Shown here piece after piece: positions 47,190 to 58,704 of a stretch of DNA of 64,000 nt. Source of the stretch: Odobenus rosmarus divergens (taxonomy: Eukaryota; Chordata; Mammalia; Carnivora; Odobenidae); contig NW_004451409.1 in NCBI RefSeq assembly GCF_000321225.1, positions 204,132 to 268,131 of the forward strand, read 5' to 3'. The notes below the pieces were generated by a model. It had not been told where the DNA came from and searched no databases. It saw nothing but the letters and a program-made list of their open reading frames with translations. The first letter of the stretch is position 1. Each line of letters begins with the position of its first letter. The translations under genes were made by a program, and so were the position numbers.

Positions 47190-48485
47190 TCATTGATTAA
47201 TTCAATTAATATTTATATGAATGTTTATTTTATACCATATACTGTTCTAGACACTAGGCATTTGCAGTAAACAAAAGGGAAAAAGCCTCTTCCTTCACTG
47301 AGCTGACATTCAAAGTTGCAAAGACAAACAACAAAAACAAATCAATAAGATATATAATAAAATATCTGAGTCATCATTTTGGGAAGAAAATTAAGGCAGA
47401 CTAAGGGGATAGAAATAGTCTTGGGTTGCTATTTTAAATTGGGTGGTCAAGGAAGACCACTCTGAGAGGCAGTTTCATTTCGGGGCACATTAGAAAAAGG
47501 CAGACCTTCCTCCAGGCATATGCAGCCCTTCCAGCAGGGCTCGCTGTTTCCATGGCAATCACCCCAGTCCTCATTTTCTCACATTTGGCTCACCGCAAGA
47601 GTTTTCTGATTTGTCTGTCTATGTCTCCTGCCCTCTGCTACCAGATTAATCTGGCCTAGCAAACCAAACAGAGGCTGGAGTTCAGCCTCCATTTCGATCT
47701 TATCCAGGCAGCTATGCATAGGGATCAACTCAATGCAGTGGCCTCTATGAGGAAGTCATCAAAGGCCTAAATAAAATGAGGGACTGAGCCATGAGAACAT
47801 GTGATGGGAAGAGCAATTAAAAAAAAAATCCTTTAAAACTAACGCACGTTTGGCATGTTGCAGGTAGAACAAGACCAGTGTGGGAGTAAGCAAGAGGAAA
47901 GTGCTAGGAAAAGGGATTGGAGACATAGCCTTTGTGAGCCTGGTAAGGACTTTGAATTTTATCCTAAGTGTAAAGGAAAGCCATTAGAGTAGGAAGTTAT
48001 TAATTCTCTCTCTTAGCAGGAAAAAGCTTTCACATAAAGAGGTAAGATTTGGCCTGAAGATACAAGAATGAATAGATGTTGTCTCATGGCTAGAGTCTCC
48101 ATGTAGAAGGAATCCACAAGGTTGGAGGGCATGATCAGAAATAAAAGTCATTACACTACCTAATCCTTGCTATTGAAAATGTCTCATACAAACCCGCAGC
48201 ATCAGCATCACCAGAGAGGTTGTTAGCAATGTAGAATCTCCGCTTTTCTCCAGATCTATTGTCATAATTTGCATTTTCAATAAGATTAGGTAAATTATAA
48301 GCATGACAAGGGATGGTATATAAGAGGGAATAAATAATAAGTGGTCTGGTGCTGCTAGATTCCAGGGATTAGGCAAAATGAGTTTAGGGCCTCAAGGGCT
48401 GGACAGTTAGGTTTGACCCATTGGGAAGGGCTTTGAGCACCATGATTAACAGTCTGGAATATTCTGACAAGTGAAAACACTTCAG
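47190..48485 (-). mobile_element. L2-rich stretch, antisense, in pieces
   Basis: L2 pieces at 47190-47485 ('ttctagacactaggcatttg'), about 47765-47810, 47865-48010 ('attttatcctaagtgtaaag', 'gaaagccattagagtaggaa') and about 48375-48485. The 47486-47764 segment is not L2 and was not identified. A MER5A piece sits at 48195-48296. Confidence 0.7.
48195..48296 (+). mobile_element. MER5A fragment
   Basis: 'gcatcagcatcaccagagag', 'gttgttagcaatgtagaatc' and 'aatttgcattttcaataaga'. Confidence 0.7.
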
Positions 48486-49344
48486 ATTGCCAAGCATAAT
48501 AACTGCCTCATAATGACTGGGTACCACCATCTGTGAAATTCAATACTGAAAAAAAAGTAAAGAAGTTCCTTGAATTATTTCAAATAAAATCAAGTGAATT
48601 AAAAATATGGATAGAAATGTGTGTTGTTTTTTTTCTTTAAAGAAGGCCATATTATTGTCTATTTCAGATAAAAACTGTTATCTGATTATATATGGTTACT
48701 CACCTGATGTTGGTTTGTATCCATTCCTCAGAAGCCCTGAAATATGCTGAACAAAATGAGAAACAAAATAGCCCTTGTAGATGTACATCAGTGAGTTGTT
48801 TAGTCTTTTCATTTCTCATGTTCCAGAGGGCAGGTTAAATTGCAAATGTGTTCTTTCTAGGAATGTAAATGTGATCAATTACAGGGCTTTTCCCCTCTTT
48901 GTTTTGGCACACAGGCTGTTCCACTTTCTCTTGCTTCTTACTAAACATGATAAATAGGGATATTTAGAATTCACCATGAGGAGAAGGGGTCAAAATAACA
49001 AAGAAATTGACAAATCAAAAAAAAAAAGGGACTTGAATATCAATTTTACTGGAACAAGATGATTTTTAGTTTTCCTTGTTTCTTTTAATCTTTTTCTTTC
49101 ATTGTTACTTCAGCAAGTTTGGGCTTTAAGAAGCATCAGGATGGACAGACAGGCACAGCAGACACCCACAGGCCTAGGAGCTGCCCAGAGGGAAGGTATG
49201 AAATGAAGGGCATCATATGCAATAGAAAATAAAAACAGGGAGTTCAATCAGACCTCATAGACTTTAGAGAGAGCTGACATCAAGAACTTGGCAGAAATTC
49301 AGTGCAGGGACAAAAGTTCACTAGGGGACGAGTCGAAGGTAGAG
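48486..49344. other. No recognisable feature
   Basis: Unclassified; poly-A at 49018-49028. Confidence 0.45.
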
Positions 49345-49995
49345 AGGTAATTGGGAGCCGGACCAGGAAAGGTCTTACACATATGATGAAGAGAGTTTGT
49401 CCTTATCTTGACCTCTGAGAGGTATGTGTCTTCTCTTCTATCACCTCCATCTAAGTCATGATCAATCCTCATCTACAATAGCTTCCTAAATGACTATATT
49501 GCTTTTGTTTTTGCCCAATCCAAAGGCCCCAACTCTAATCCATTCTTCACAGGGTAGATAGAGGGTAAATCTTGTCACTCTCCTGCTAAGAGTCCTTCAA
49601 AGGCTTCCCAGTGCCCTACAAATGAACACCAAATTCCTTACTACTTGGCCCGAAAATCTACACACAGTGGCTACCACTCTCCTTCTTGCTTACACAATGG
49701 CCTCTGATTCCTCCAATGTGTCAAGTTGTTTCCTATTTCAGAGCATTTGCCTCAAAAATTCTCTCTGCCTAAATGTCTTTCTATCCTCTATTCCATCACA
49801 AGATGTCCAGGTCCCCTTTATTCATTGGGTTTCTGCCAACATAACATCTCCTCAAAAGAGAACTTTCCTGGTTGTTCCATCTAAATTAGCCACTGTCTAA
49901 ACTTTCTTTCTACAATATTATCTTATTTGTTCCCTTCATATGTTTTAACACAATTCAAACTCCTTATCTGTTTACTTATTTATTATCTGTCTCCT
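49345..49995 (+). mobile_element. L2 LINE 3' fragment, with a short inverted L2 piece at its left
   Basis: 49425-49995 follows sense L2: 'cactctcctgctaagagtcc', 'ttcaaaggcttcccagtgcc', 'acttggcccgaaaatctaca', 'tttcagagcatttgcctca'. Immediately left, 49345-49412 ('ggaccaggaaaggtcttaca') is L2 in the opposite orientation. Confidence 0.87.
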
Positions 49996-49997
49996 TG

Positions 49998-50515
49998 TGT
50001 TAGTTTTCTATTGCTGCAGAACAAACTTAGCAGCTAAAAACAACACACATTTGCTATCTCACAGTTTCCTGGGGTTAAGAGTCCAGGCAGGCTTACTGCT
50101 CTCTTCTGCTAGGCTGCAATTAAGGATGTCAGCTGGGACTGGGGTCACATCTGGAGGCCTGACTTGGTTTCACTCTTGAGCTCACTTAGGCTATTGGCAG
50201 AATTCATTTCCTTGAGACTGAAGGTCTCAACTTCTTGCTGTCACCTAGAGATTGTTCCTTGCCATATGAGCCTCCTAACATGGCCCCTTATTTCAAATCC
50301 AGCAAGGGAGGAAGTCTCTAGAATAATCTGCTAGCAAGATGGAGTTTTATATATCATGATCATGGGAGTACCATCCTATCACCTTTTCATATTCCATTGC
50401 TTAGAAGCAAGTCACAGGCCCTATTTACACTTAAGTGGAGGTGATTATACAAAGATGTGAACACCAGGAGGCGGGAATAATGAGGGCCATCTTAAAGTCT
50501 GTCTTCCATAGTCTG
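49998..50515 (-). mobile_element. MaLR LTR, MLT1 type
   Basis: Plus strand begins 'tgtgttagttttctattgct' and ends near 'gggccatcttaaagtctgtc'. Inside are 'cattgcttagaagcaagtca' and 'gtgaacaccaggaggcggg', the reversed MLT1. Inserted at the end of the L2 to its left. The following ~170 bases may be related internal sequence. Confidence 0.83.
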
Positions 50516-50699
50516 CCCTTTGGCCCCCAATGATTTACATCCCTTCCACATGCAAAATACATTCATCTCCCTCCCAAGGTTCCTATTATAGCATCTTATT
50601 GTGGTATCCTAACATAACATCAGATCAAAGGCCAATATCTCCTCATCTAAATCTTATCCAAGCCACTGAAACAGGTTCTTATGTTGTCTCATTAATCCA

Positions 50700-51935
50700 T
50701 TTTAAAAACATTTATATGGATCTATTACAATGCTAAAAATTGTGGTATCAGACATATAATAGTAAACAAAATACAGTCCCTGCCTTGAAAAAATTTACAG
50801 TCTAGATGATAAATGCTAAAATGAATAAACAGAAGGTTAATGAAAATACATGGGGGGGAGGTGCCTGGGTGGCTCAGTCGGTTAAGCGTCTGCCTTCGGC
50901 TAAGGTCATGATCCCAGGGTCCTGGGATCAAGCCCCACATTGGGCTCCCTGGTCCACTGGAGGCCTGCTTCTCCCTCTCCCACTCTCCCTGCTTGTGGTC
51001 CCTCTCTCTCTGTCAAATAAATAAATAAAATCTTTAAAAAAAAAAAAAAGAAAATACATGGTAAAAATAACTACTTTTGCATGAAGGGCTATGAGAGAAT
51101 TGTTGAAGGAGCAAATGACCTCTAAATGTAGTCTTGTAGATTACATAAGAGTTACATAACAGTTAACTCAACAACTGCTCCCTGGATTATGCTGGAAAGA
51201 GGAAGAAAAGATGATGTTCCAAGAAGAGAAGAAAAATGCATGCTAAAATCCCAGCAGTGAAAGACAGCATGGCACATTCAGGAAACTAAAAGAAAGGCCA
51301 GAGTATAGTTAGGTGAGGAAAAATGCCAAAAAGTAAGACTGGACATTTGATAAAAGGGGACCAGATCATTACATGAAATTTGTACTTTATTTTGAGCACA
51401 GTGGAGAGCAACTAAAGGGTTTCAAATAAGGAGATAAAAAAAAACCAAATTTATGCTTTAGAAAGATCACTCTGACTTCAGTGTGGAAAATCAGTTGGAA
51501 TGGGAAAGGTGTAAAGACAGACTGGCTAGGAGAAAGCTGTTGCTGGAATTTGTAAGTATAACATGGAAGCTGGAAAGGTAAAGGCAAAGAGCACAGAGGA
51601 GAGAGGTAAGCAACATTGAGGGTGGAGAAGTAAATGGATAGGAGAGGTTAGGAATCATTTGCATGCTGAGGAGGGGAGAAAAACAGAGAGGAGATAGGGA
51701 TGAGTTCCAGGTATCTGTTTTTGATAAGTGGGTGGATGATAATACCATTTGCTGAGGTAACAAATAAAGCAAGAGAAGATGTTGGGGGCTGGATTGGATA
51801 GAGGTGAGCCAAGACAGAATATTTTAGTTTTGAGTTGTCTCTGGGAATTCCAAGCGGAGAGGACTTGATGGCAGCTGGATGTACCTGGCTCTAGAGCTCA
51901 AGAGAAAGATTTGATCCAAGCTTTCTGTTATCTCC
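50700..51935 (-). mobile_element. Long L2 LINE fragment, antisense (about 1 kb plus a SINE)
   Basis: Continuous reversed L2 flanking the SINE at 50854-51049: 'acagtccctgccttgaaaaa', 'ggacatttgataaaagggga', 'gaaagatcactctgacttca', 'gatgagttccaggtatctgt', 'ttgagttgtctctgggaatt'. One of the two longest L2 copies here. Confidence 0.9.
50854..51049 (+). mobile_element. Can-SINE, 'GTCTGCC' subfamily
   Basis: Full copy with A box at about 50870, B-box region 'gggatcaagccccac', CT tract, AAATAAATAAAT and poly(A). Duplication gaaaatacatgg at 50842-50853 and 51050-51061; it lies in L2. Confidence 0.98.
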
Positions 51936-53170
51936 CTAGGTGAGGGAAAAGATTGGCCACAGAGTCTAAGGACAAATAAATGACTGGTAATGGAAAAGTG
52001 AGAGATGAATGTTGCCCGCCACATAATTCAGGGGGACTCAGAGACAAGAAAACCAGCAAATAGTTTCCAAAATATTTCTCCCAGCTTTTCTCATCTAATC
52101 CTCCACATTATAGTACATAGAACATCAGTTAAGACTTCTAGTCAGACATGGAAAATTGTGTTTATCTCTGCTCCCAATGGAAATAATATTAAAAGGTAAA
52201 TGTGATTTAAAAAAGTAAAAATCCTAAAAACAAAGAGAAAATGAGCAGGGATGAGAGCAAGTGAAAAGATGTCAGTAAATGTTAACTTTGGAAAGCAAAT
52301 AGTGGGGTGGCAACTCACATAGTAGGTAAAGAGAAGTTGAAACCTAGGAATTCACAGTCGGAGCCAATGCTAAAAAGTGGGGTTTTCTCTACAGATCACT
52401 AGAGATTTGGAACTTGAGACATTGGGCATATTGACCATCCATAGTGAGGTATAGAGCTGGAAATTAGTTGAAAAATCTGTATATGGAGTAATCAAACATC
52501 CTTCCTCCCCTTCCCCCATCCTCACCCTACAAAGCCATGTTCATGGCTCTTTCTAACTTCTCCAGAAAACCAGATGTTTAGTCCCTGAGAAACTGATCCC
52601 TAGGGACTCTGGACTGGAGGGACCAAGAACAACAGAATATGATGGTGCTGAAGTGAAAAAGAAGGATTAAGTGCAAACGGAGATTTCTGAACAGTAATTT
52701 GTTATAAACTTTCCAGCATTATTTCATTTTAAAGTAACATAGATTCAATAAAATAGATTCAATTCAATAAAAATTTAAATTTGCCTAATAAAAGACTATC
52801 AAATCATTCAGGAAATCTTCCTCTGGTGATGTTTTATTTATTTATTTTTTGAAGGAAGAAATATGCTATTCAGGTTTTGAGACACCAGTATACCTTGGGG
52901 CAATGTTCTTCACTTTGCTAGTGATGTAAGGAAAAGAAAACAAGACATCAAGGTTGGAATTGGCATCTCTATAACAAGGCCTCCTGTCTGATTCTTTTAG
53001 GACCATCAGTGATAACAAAAAGGTCAGCAGGGACTTGAGTCCCTAGAAAATTTGGATGGATCTTCCTGAATTCCTTAGCTCTCCAGTAGAGGATTCTCCC
53101 AATGAAAGGACCTGGGCAGTTCCTCAAATCTGAAGATGTTGGCTGAGAAGATTAGCAGAAGAGGAACCCA
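51936..53170. other. No recognisable feature
   Basis: Purine-rich on the plus strand to about 52300 (possibly more decayed L2), then unclassified. Confidence 0.45.
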
Positions 53171-53377
53171 GGGGCGCCTGGGTGGCTCCGTTGGTTAAGC
53201 AACTGCCTTCGGCTCGGGTCATGATCCTGGAGTCCCGGGATCAAGTCCCGCATCGGGCTCCCTGCTCGGCGGGGAGTCTGCTTCTCCCTCTGACCCTCTT
53301 CCCTCTCGTGCTCTCTATCTCTCATTCTCTCTCTCTCTCTCTCAAATAAATAAATAAAATCTTTAAAAAAAAAAAAA
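53171..53377 (+). mobile_element. Can-SINE, 'CTGGAGTCC' subfamily, very intact
   Basis: Complete: head ggggcgcctgggtggctccg, Pol III A box TGGCTCCGTTGG at 53183-53194 and B-box region GGATCAAGTCC at 53238-53248, CT tract, AATAAA units, poly(A). Perfect 14-bp duplication agaagaggaaccca at 53157-53170 and 53378-53391. Probably among the youngest insertions here. Confidence 0.98.
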
Positions 53378-55619
53378 AGAAGAGGAACCCAATCCTGCTC
53401 TTCCATAAAGGCTGTGATTATCCTTCCTCAGGTGAGTCTCTGCTGCATCACCTCTCCTGAGCTCTCTACTGCAAGATATGGAGAGTGCTCCTCCATTGCC
53501 TAGTGATTCCAAAGACTGGCAACACCCCTATTTTCCCAACACTATCTCAGAGACTCAAAGTATGAAAAATGCCTCTTTGCCTTTACTCTACTACTTGGAA
53601 TCTAGGTGGCCCTACTAACCTATCCAAATCCAACTGTTCACCCCATTGCTTCTCCTCTCTTAACCCAAATCAGCAACCCTGAGACAATGAAATTCTTCTC
53701 TAATATCATGAGACAGAGTTGAACATCTGCTGTTAGCTCTGTGACCTTGAACAATTCAACCACTGTTCGTGTACGTTCCTGCTCTACCTCACAGACTTGA
53801 AAGAGAAGCCACATTTTTCATAGTGGAGAATTCTAACTCCCGTCCTTGGATGAAGTTCTCTTTTCTTTTTGTTTAAATACTTGTTGTTGTTGTTGCTGTT
53901 GTTTTTGATCACCTCCCAATTATTTCATCTCTCCTCTTAGAATTTTCTTTTGTTCCATTGTTTTCCTTTACCTCAATTGATCCTAGTCGCAGTTCATTTT
54001 AGCTTCTTTCTTATTCCTAATCACATCCTTCTGAAATTATATGCTCATGAAAACATATATACACAGAAGTGCTCATTCCCGGATGGCAGTTTCACTGTTA
54101 CCATAGAGACATATCAGTTTCCTATCAAGTGAGGGAGATGAATCATGACTCATGAATATTTATTTCATTTTATATTTGATTATTCCATTTTTAACATCTG
54201 CGGCAAAAACGGATATTTTGTTTTCAATATCTTTTCAGTTCAACTTTTTTCCTTTTAAAGATAGCACTTCATTCTCAGTCAAAAAAAAATGTAATGAAAC
54301 TGTCTAATGCTATTTGGGCCATTATCTTATAAGTTAGTTTCTAAATAAGTTGATAAAGAATTAATACATATAAATTTTGATGTACCACTGGGTATTGTTC
54401 TACACTTTATATTTGTTAACCAGTATGCTTACCTGCAGAATTATAAATAATTATTAAGGGCTCTTCTAATTAATCACAAGGCATGTGTGCCTGTTACTTA
54501 CCTAATGTAATTCCTGTGATTTATGTGGATGAAGAAACTTAGAAAATATCACTAAATCAGAATATTTGAGTAACATCCACCAAGTCTTGGAGGGATTCAG
54601 TCCCCCCCCCCAAGTTTTTACATTCCTTTATATTTCTGGATCACTTTTCAGTTTTCCAAGCACTTTCACATATGTGACAGGATATGAGCTTTCAACCTGA
54701 TTTATTATAGAAACAACAGTTTTGCTCATCTTTCTTTTCTGCAATGCATTAGAAAGATACTATGTATTTATTTTTCCACACTTCCTAAGAGTGTTTGAAG
54801 TTTGAGATTTCCTTGACTTCAAAGAAATGAAACTAGTTTTTTGTTTGATACTAATTCTAACTCTGAGTTTAATGGACCATCTAAGTCTTTATGAAAACAA
54901 ATGAAAATAGAGGGTTTTGGTGGGAAGGAGGATTCATGTGATAAAATAGAGTCTAGTGAGGGAATTAGGAGGAACAAGTTACTTTGATGATCAGATGGGG
55001 CCCTGGGAACCTGATGAGAAAGAAATGCCTTGGTCCAAGAAAAAGCAAGTGAATGCACTCAGATAAGGACCAGAGAAAAGGTACTATTTAAGTGTAGAGG
55101 GATTTATCAATGACTGACTACCAGGAAGGGTGACTTTACAGGACCCTTAGAACATCTCCAAACCCATACCTCAGAACATCCATAAACCCAAAGAGGGGCA
55201 CCTGGGACAAGTGGAAGAATGATAGTGAGGAAACCCCTTACCAGTACTTTGGGGGCTAAACTGGATAAGCTTTAGTCCTGTGTGCTGGGATAGATACCCT
55301 AAGTTTGAAACACTGTGTTGACATTTATTATCTCACTGAGTTTCACAAGAGTACAGCTAACTGTGTTGTGCAGGCCTTTGATATCCCCCTTTCTATAGAT
55401 GAAGATGAAGTCACATGACAACATGGTTGGGTATGTATGAGTCAACTAAATTCTACCTCTGCATGGACTTTTCCTGACTATTCTTTATATAATATTTTTT
55501 CACACTTAAATTTACTTACTGAAGATATATATTGGCTCAGATAACTGAAAAATCTAGAGGGTATAATTTCTTCAGGCACAGCCTGATCAAGAGTTCCCAA
55601 TAACATTGCAAAGACTTGG
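53378..55619. other. No firm feature; (TTG)n and poly-C
   Basis: Contains (TTG)n at about 53880-53905 and ten C at 54602-54611. A MIR-like phrase near 53730-53755 ('agctctgtgaccttgaacaa') is too short to call. Confidence 0.45.
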
Positions 55620-55818
55620 GGGCGCCTGGGTGGCTCAGTTGGTTAAGCGACTGCCTTCGGCTCAGGTCATGATCCTGGAGTCCCAGGATCAAGTCCCACA
55701 TCAGGCTTCCTGCTCAGCAGGGAGTCTGCTTCTCCCTCTGACCCTCTTTCCCTCTCGTGCTTTCTATCTCTCATTTTCTCTCTCTCTCAAATAAGTAAAT
55801 AAAATCTTTAAAAAAAAA
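55620..55818 (+). mobile_element. Can-SINE, 'CTGGAGTCC' subfamily; first of a tandem pair
   Basis: Complete copy from ggcgcctgggtggctcag. Its target duplication attgcaaagacttgg lies at 55605-55619 and, displaced by the second SINE, at 56019-56033. Tail: CT tract, AAATAAGTAAAT, poly(A). Confidence 0.97.
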
Positions 55819-55826
55819 ATATTGCA

Positions 55827-56016
55827 GGGTGCCTAGGTGGCTCAGTTGGTTAGGCGACTGCCTTCAGCTCAGGTCATGGTCCTGGAGTCCCAGGATCAAG
55901 TCCCACATCAGGCTTCCTGCTCAGCAGGGAGTCTGCTTCTCCCTCTGACCCTCCTCCCTCTCATGCTCTCTGTCTCTCATTCTCTCTCTTGCAAAAAAAA
56001 AAAAAAAAAAAAAAAT
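55827..56016 (+). mobile_element. Can-SINE inserted in the tail/duplication of its neighbour
   Basis: Same subfamily and same orientation, starting gggtgcctaggtggctcag. Its own duplication atattgca at 55819-55826 and 56017-56024 overlaps the first SINE's right duplication, so this copy landed second. Tail lacks the usual AAATAAAT units and goes straight to a long poly(A). Confidence 0.96.
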
Positions 56017-56033
56017 ATATTGCAAAGACTTGG

Positions 56034-56879
56034 TCTCTCTTTGTCTTTTGGTTTTGCACTACTCTGAGCTGGCATCATTCCTGGGTCCTACATGTTTGTC
56101 AGTCAGTTAAAATTTTGTCAAAAATAGAATATATGTGTTTTTCAATAGTTCAAACAAAATGCCTAGTCCTTTTGGATTACCTATTTTTCTTGAACCAATT
56201 ACTATTATGTGATTTTTTTTTAATTGGCCAGGCTTGACATATATACTTGGTCCTGGAACATGGGGATGGAGGCAACCCTTCAGAAGCTCATGGACTCAGA
56301 GCAAGGAAGAGTTTGGTCCCCTAGAATAAAATTAAGATACCTATATCAAAAGATAAAACCAGTAGAGAATTCTGGGTTGCTGGTAACAGTGAAAGCATCA
56401 TAATTTTTGGATCTGCTGGGACTCCAAAGCAACTAGATAGCAAAGTCAAAAACCTTTGGATGATAGTTACAAGAAAACCTAAGTGACAAGATATTCCTTG
56501 TCAAAATACAAGTAGTTGGGGACAAACAATCAAAAGCCATAGACTAGCATGATATTAGTCTTACAGGAGGAAGTTGAGGATGAACAGAAGGATGTCTGAC
56601 GGATCTGAGAACAAGAGAACCCCAAAATAGCCACTAGCTTTGGAAAGCAACAAAGGAAAATTTGAGAACAACAATAGAAACTGAAAAAGTTTTCCCACTC
56701 CAATAATGGTTTAGTGCAAGTAAAATCTGAAGAAACTGAAATAGTCTAGCATATGTGAACCAGGGCTTTCTCCCAGGGCAGGTCTAGGTGAGAAACTGCT
56801 AGGAGTAAAATCAAAATTAAGCAATGGAGGGGGAGTCACAGTCTCATATAGCTAATCTCAGAAATGATACCCCCAAATT
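56034..56879. other. No recognisable feature
   Basis: Unclassified. Confidence 0.45.
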
Positions 56880-57003
56880 TTGCTATATTCTATTCATTGG
56901 AAGTAAGTCACTAGTACAGCCTCAAGGGGTGGGGATTACAGAAGAGTGTGAATACCTTGAGGTGGATTCCACTGGAAGTTATTTTATTAGCTATTAACTA
57001 CAG
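56880..57003 (-). mobile_element. MLT1-type MaLR LTR fragment
   Basis: 'ttctattcattggaagtaag', 'gtcactagtacagcctcaag' and 'gggattacagaagagtgtga' give the reversed start of an MLT1 LTR; same block as 50390-50480. Confidence 0.78.
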
Positions 57004-57500
57004 AGTTCATTCTAAAAATGTGACAAGAAAGATTTCACAAGGGGAGCCTGGGTGGCTCAGTTGGTTAAGCGTCTGCCTTTGGCTCAGGTCATGATCCTAG
57101 GGTCCTGGGATCCGGCCCCACATTTGCTTCTCCCTTTGCCTCTGCCTGCCACTTCCCCTGCTTGTGCTCTCTTTCTTGCTATCTCTCTCTCTGTGTCAAA
57201 TAAATAAATAAAATCTTAAAAAAAAAGAAAGATTTCATAAAAGAGCTCAGCATCAACTATATCTTGAAATATGGACAAGTATTCATCAGGCAGACTAAAA
57301 TGTAAAATGGAAAGGGCAATCTAGACAGAGACTATAGCATAAACAGAGATAAACACTTTTGAAAACACTTCTTCCCATCTGGAAAAAACAGGACTACAAA
57401 GTACAGAAACCAAGGAGTGCATTTGAAAGATGGGGCTGGAGATTAGGATAAAGTCAAATTATAGAAGGCTTGATGTACCACATTCTAACCCTTACGCTTG
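57004..57500 (-). mobile_element. L2 LINE fragment, antisense, split by a SINE
   Basis: After the SINE, 'aagggcaatctagacagaga' and 'gatggggctggagattagga' followed by 'tatagaaggcttgatgtacc' are reversed L2. Confidence 0.68.
57041..57224 (+). mobile_element. Can-SINE with internal deletion
   Basis: 'GTCTGCC' subfamily. After the B box it jumps from ccccacat directly to ttgcttctccc, losing about 28 bases of the CGGGCTCCCTGCTC block. Duplication aagaaagatttcacaa/aagaaagatttcataa at 57025 and 57225. Confidence 0.97.
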
Positions 57501-58089
57501 GATGCACTGAATTTCCAGCATTTTCACAAAATTGACCCGTGTTGTCAAGTGTATTTTCAGGATGGCCAATGTAAGGCATTTTTCTAGCTTTGTTGCTTCC
57601 TGTCCCCATTTGCAAGAACATTTCCAAGAACATGGCCACACCAGAAGCATTGCAGCTTTTGGTCACCCCTCCCCTTCAGGTTTGACATATTTCATGTTAA
57701 ACCAGTCTGTTGTAAACAAAGACAGAGTCCCTAATTATTATGGCAAGGTTAAATATGTTTAATTTTAATCAGTAAGGAAATATTTCAGGCTCAAATCATG
57801 GAATGACAACTAGTATCCATTGCTATTGGATTCCTTTCCTCATATTTGGAGTAAAATAATACTTGTAAAATATAACTTGCAATAAATAAGCATATTTCTA
57901 AAATGATTTTTCAAAGAAACAGAGAAACAAGGCTTTTTAGGATCACAAACTACCTGAGAACAACAGACTGAGAATCCATGCTATAAATGAACATGTGCAT
58001 TGCACAACTGTAAAGGGAAGAAACTCTCAACAGCAATTTACAGAGGAATTTCACATGTAACATTTGCTTTATGTCAAGAATCTAAGCCT
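57501..58089. other. No recognisable feature
   Basis: Complementary short frames at 57454-57666 and 57532-57762 have no recognisable domain. Confidence 0.45.
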
Positions 58090-58330
58090 ATGTTAATAGA
58101 GTTTAATATCTGACATTAATATTTTCCTCCCATATACTCCCATAGCATTGTGCTTTTAACTGTGCTAAAACACTGAGTACAGCCTACCTTATTAGAGCTG
58201 TTAATTAATATGCCTGTCTCTCCCACTAGATAATAAGCCTTGAAGTGAAGAGATCTTGTCTTATTTGACTTCAAATCTCTGTCTAAGCTCTATGCTTAAC
58301 ACAGAGAAGGCTCTCAGTGAATGATAAGGA
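58090..58330 (+). mobile_element. L2 LINE 3' end
   Basis: 'ctcccactagataataagcc', 'gaagagatcttgtcttattt' and 'cttaacacagagaaggctct' are the L2 terminal region. Confidence 0.8.
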
Positions 58331-58704
58331 CTTAGAGGGAATTTAAATAGACACTCTTAAAATATAGATTATAAGAAGGTAATCCAGGGAGAATTGCTCT
58401 TGTTATCAATATGCTATCACATAACGAAACATTAGTTTTCAAACTTTAGTCAACCAAACCACCTAAGAGTACAGAAGTAAAAATACTGAGTGATTATACA
58501 TTTTGACTGTGAGGAAATTATTTTTAACAAATTCATTATTTGTTCACTAATTTTAGGCATTGATAAGCTTAAATGCCCTAAATGTGGTAGTGATGGAGCA
58601 TCTGTTTTATATTAAGAACATAAGAATCACATTTCTGATTACTGATTAACGATAACTATTAATTAACACCTATTATTTGCTGAACACTATGCTAGGTAAT
58701 TAGT
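58331..58704. other. No recognisable feature
   Basis: AT-rich and unclassified. Confidence 0.45.

Noticed and set aside
53183..53248. tRNA-like A and B boxes
   Set aside because: They belong to the tRNA-derived head of a Can-SINE; no intact cloverleaf or acceptor stem, so not a tRNA gene.
53730..53755. MIR SINE core
   Set aside because: Only one core phrase matches; flanks do not extend the match.
55606..56067. Recurrent open frames with a shared 'WVAQ.VKRLPSAQVMI' peptide (also at 6470-6733, 22200-22406 and 50806-51024)
   Set aside because: They look like a small protein family but are translations of the Can-SINE head and body in one frame.
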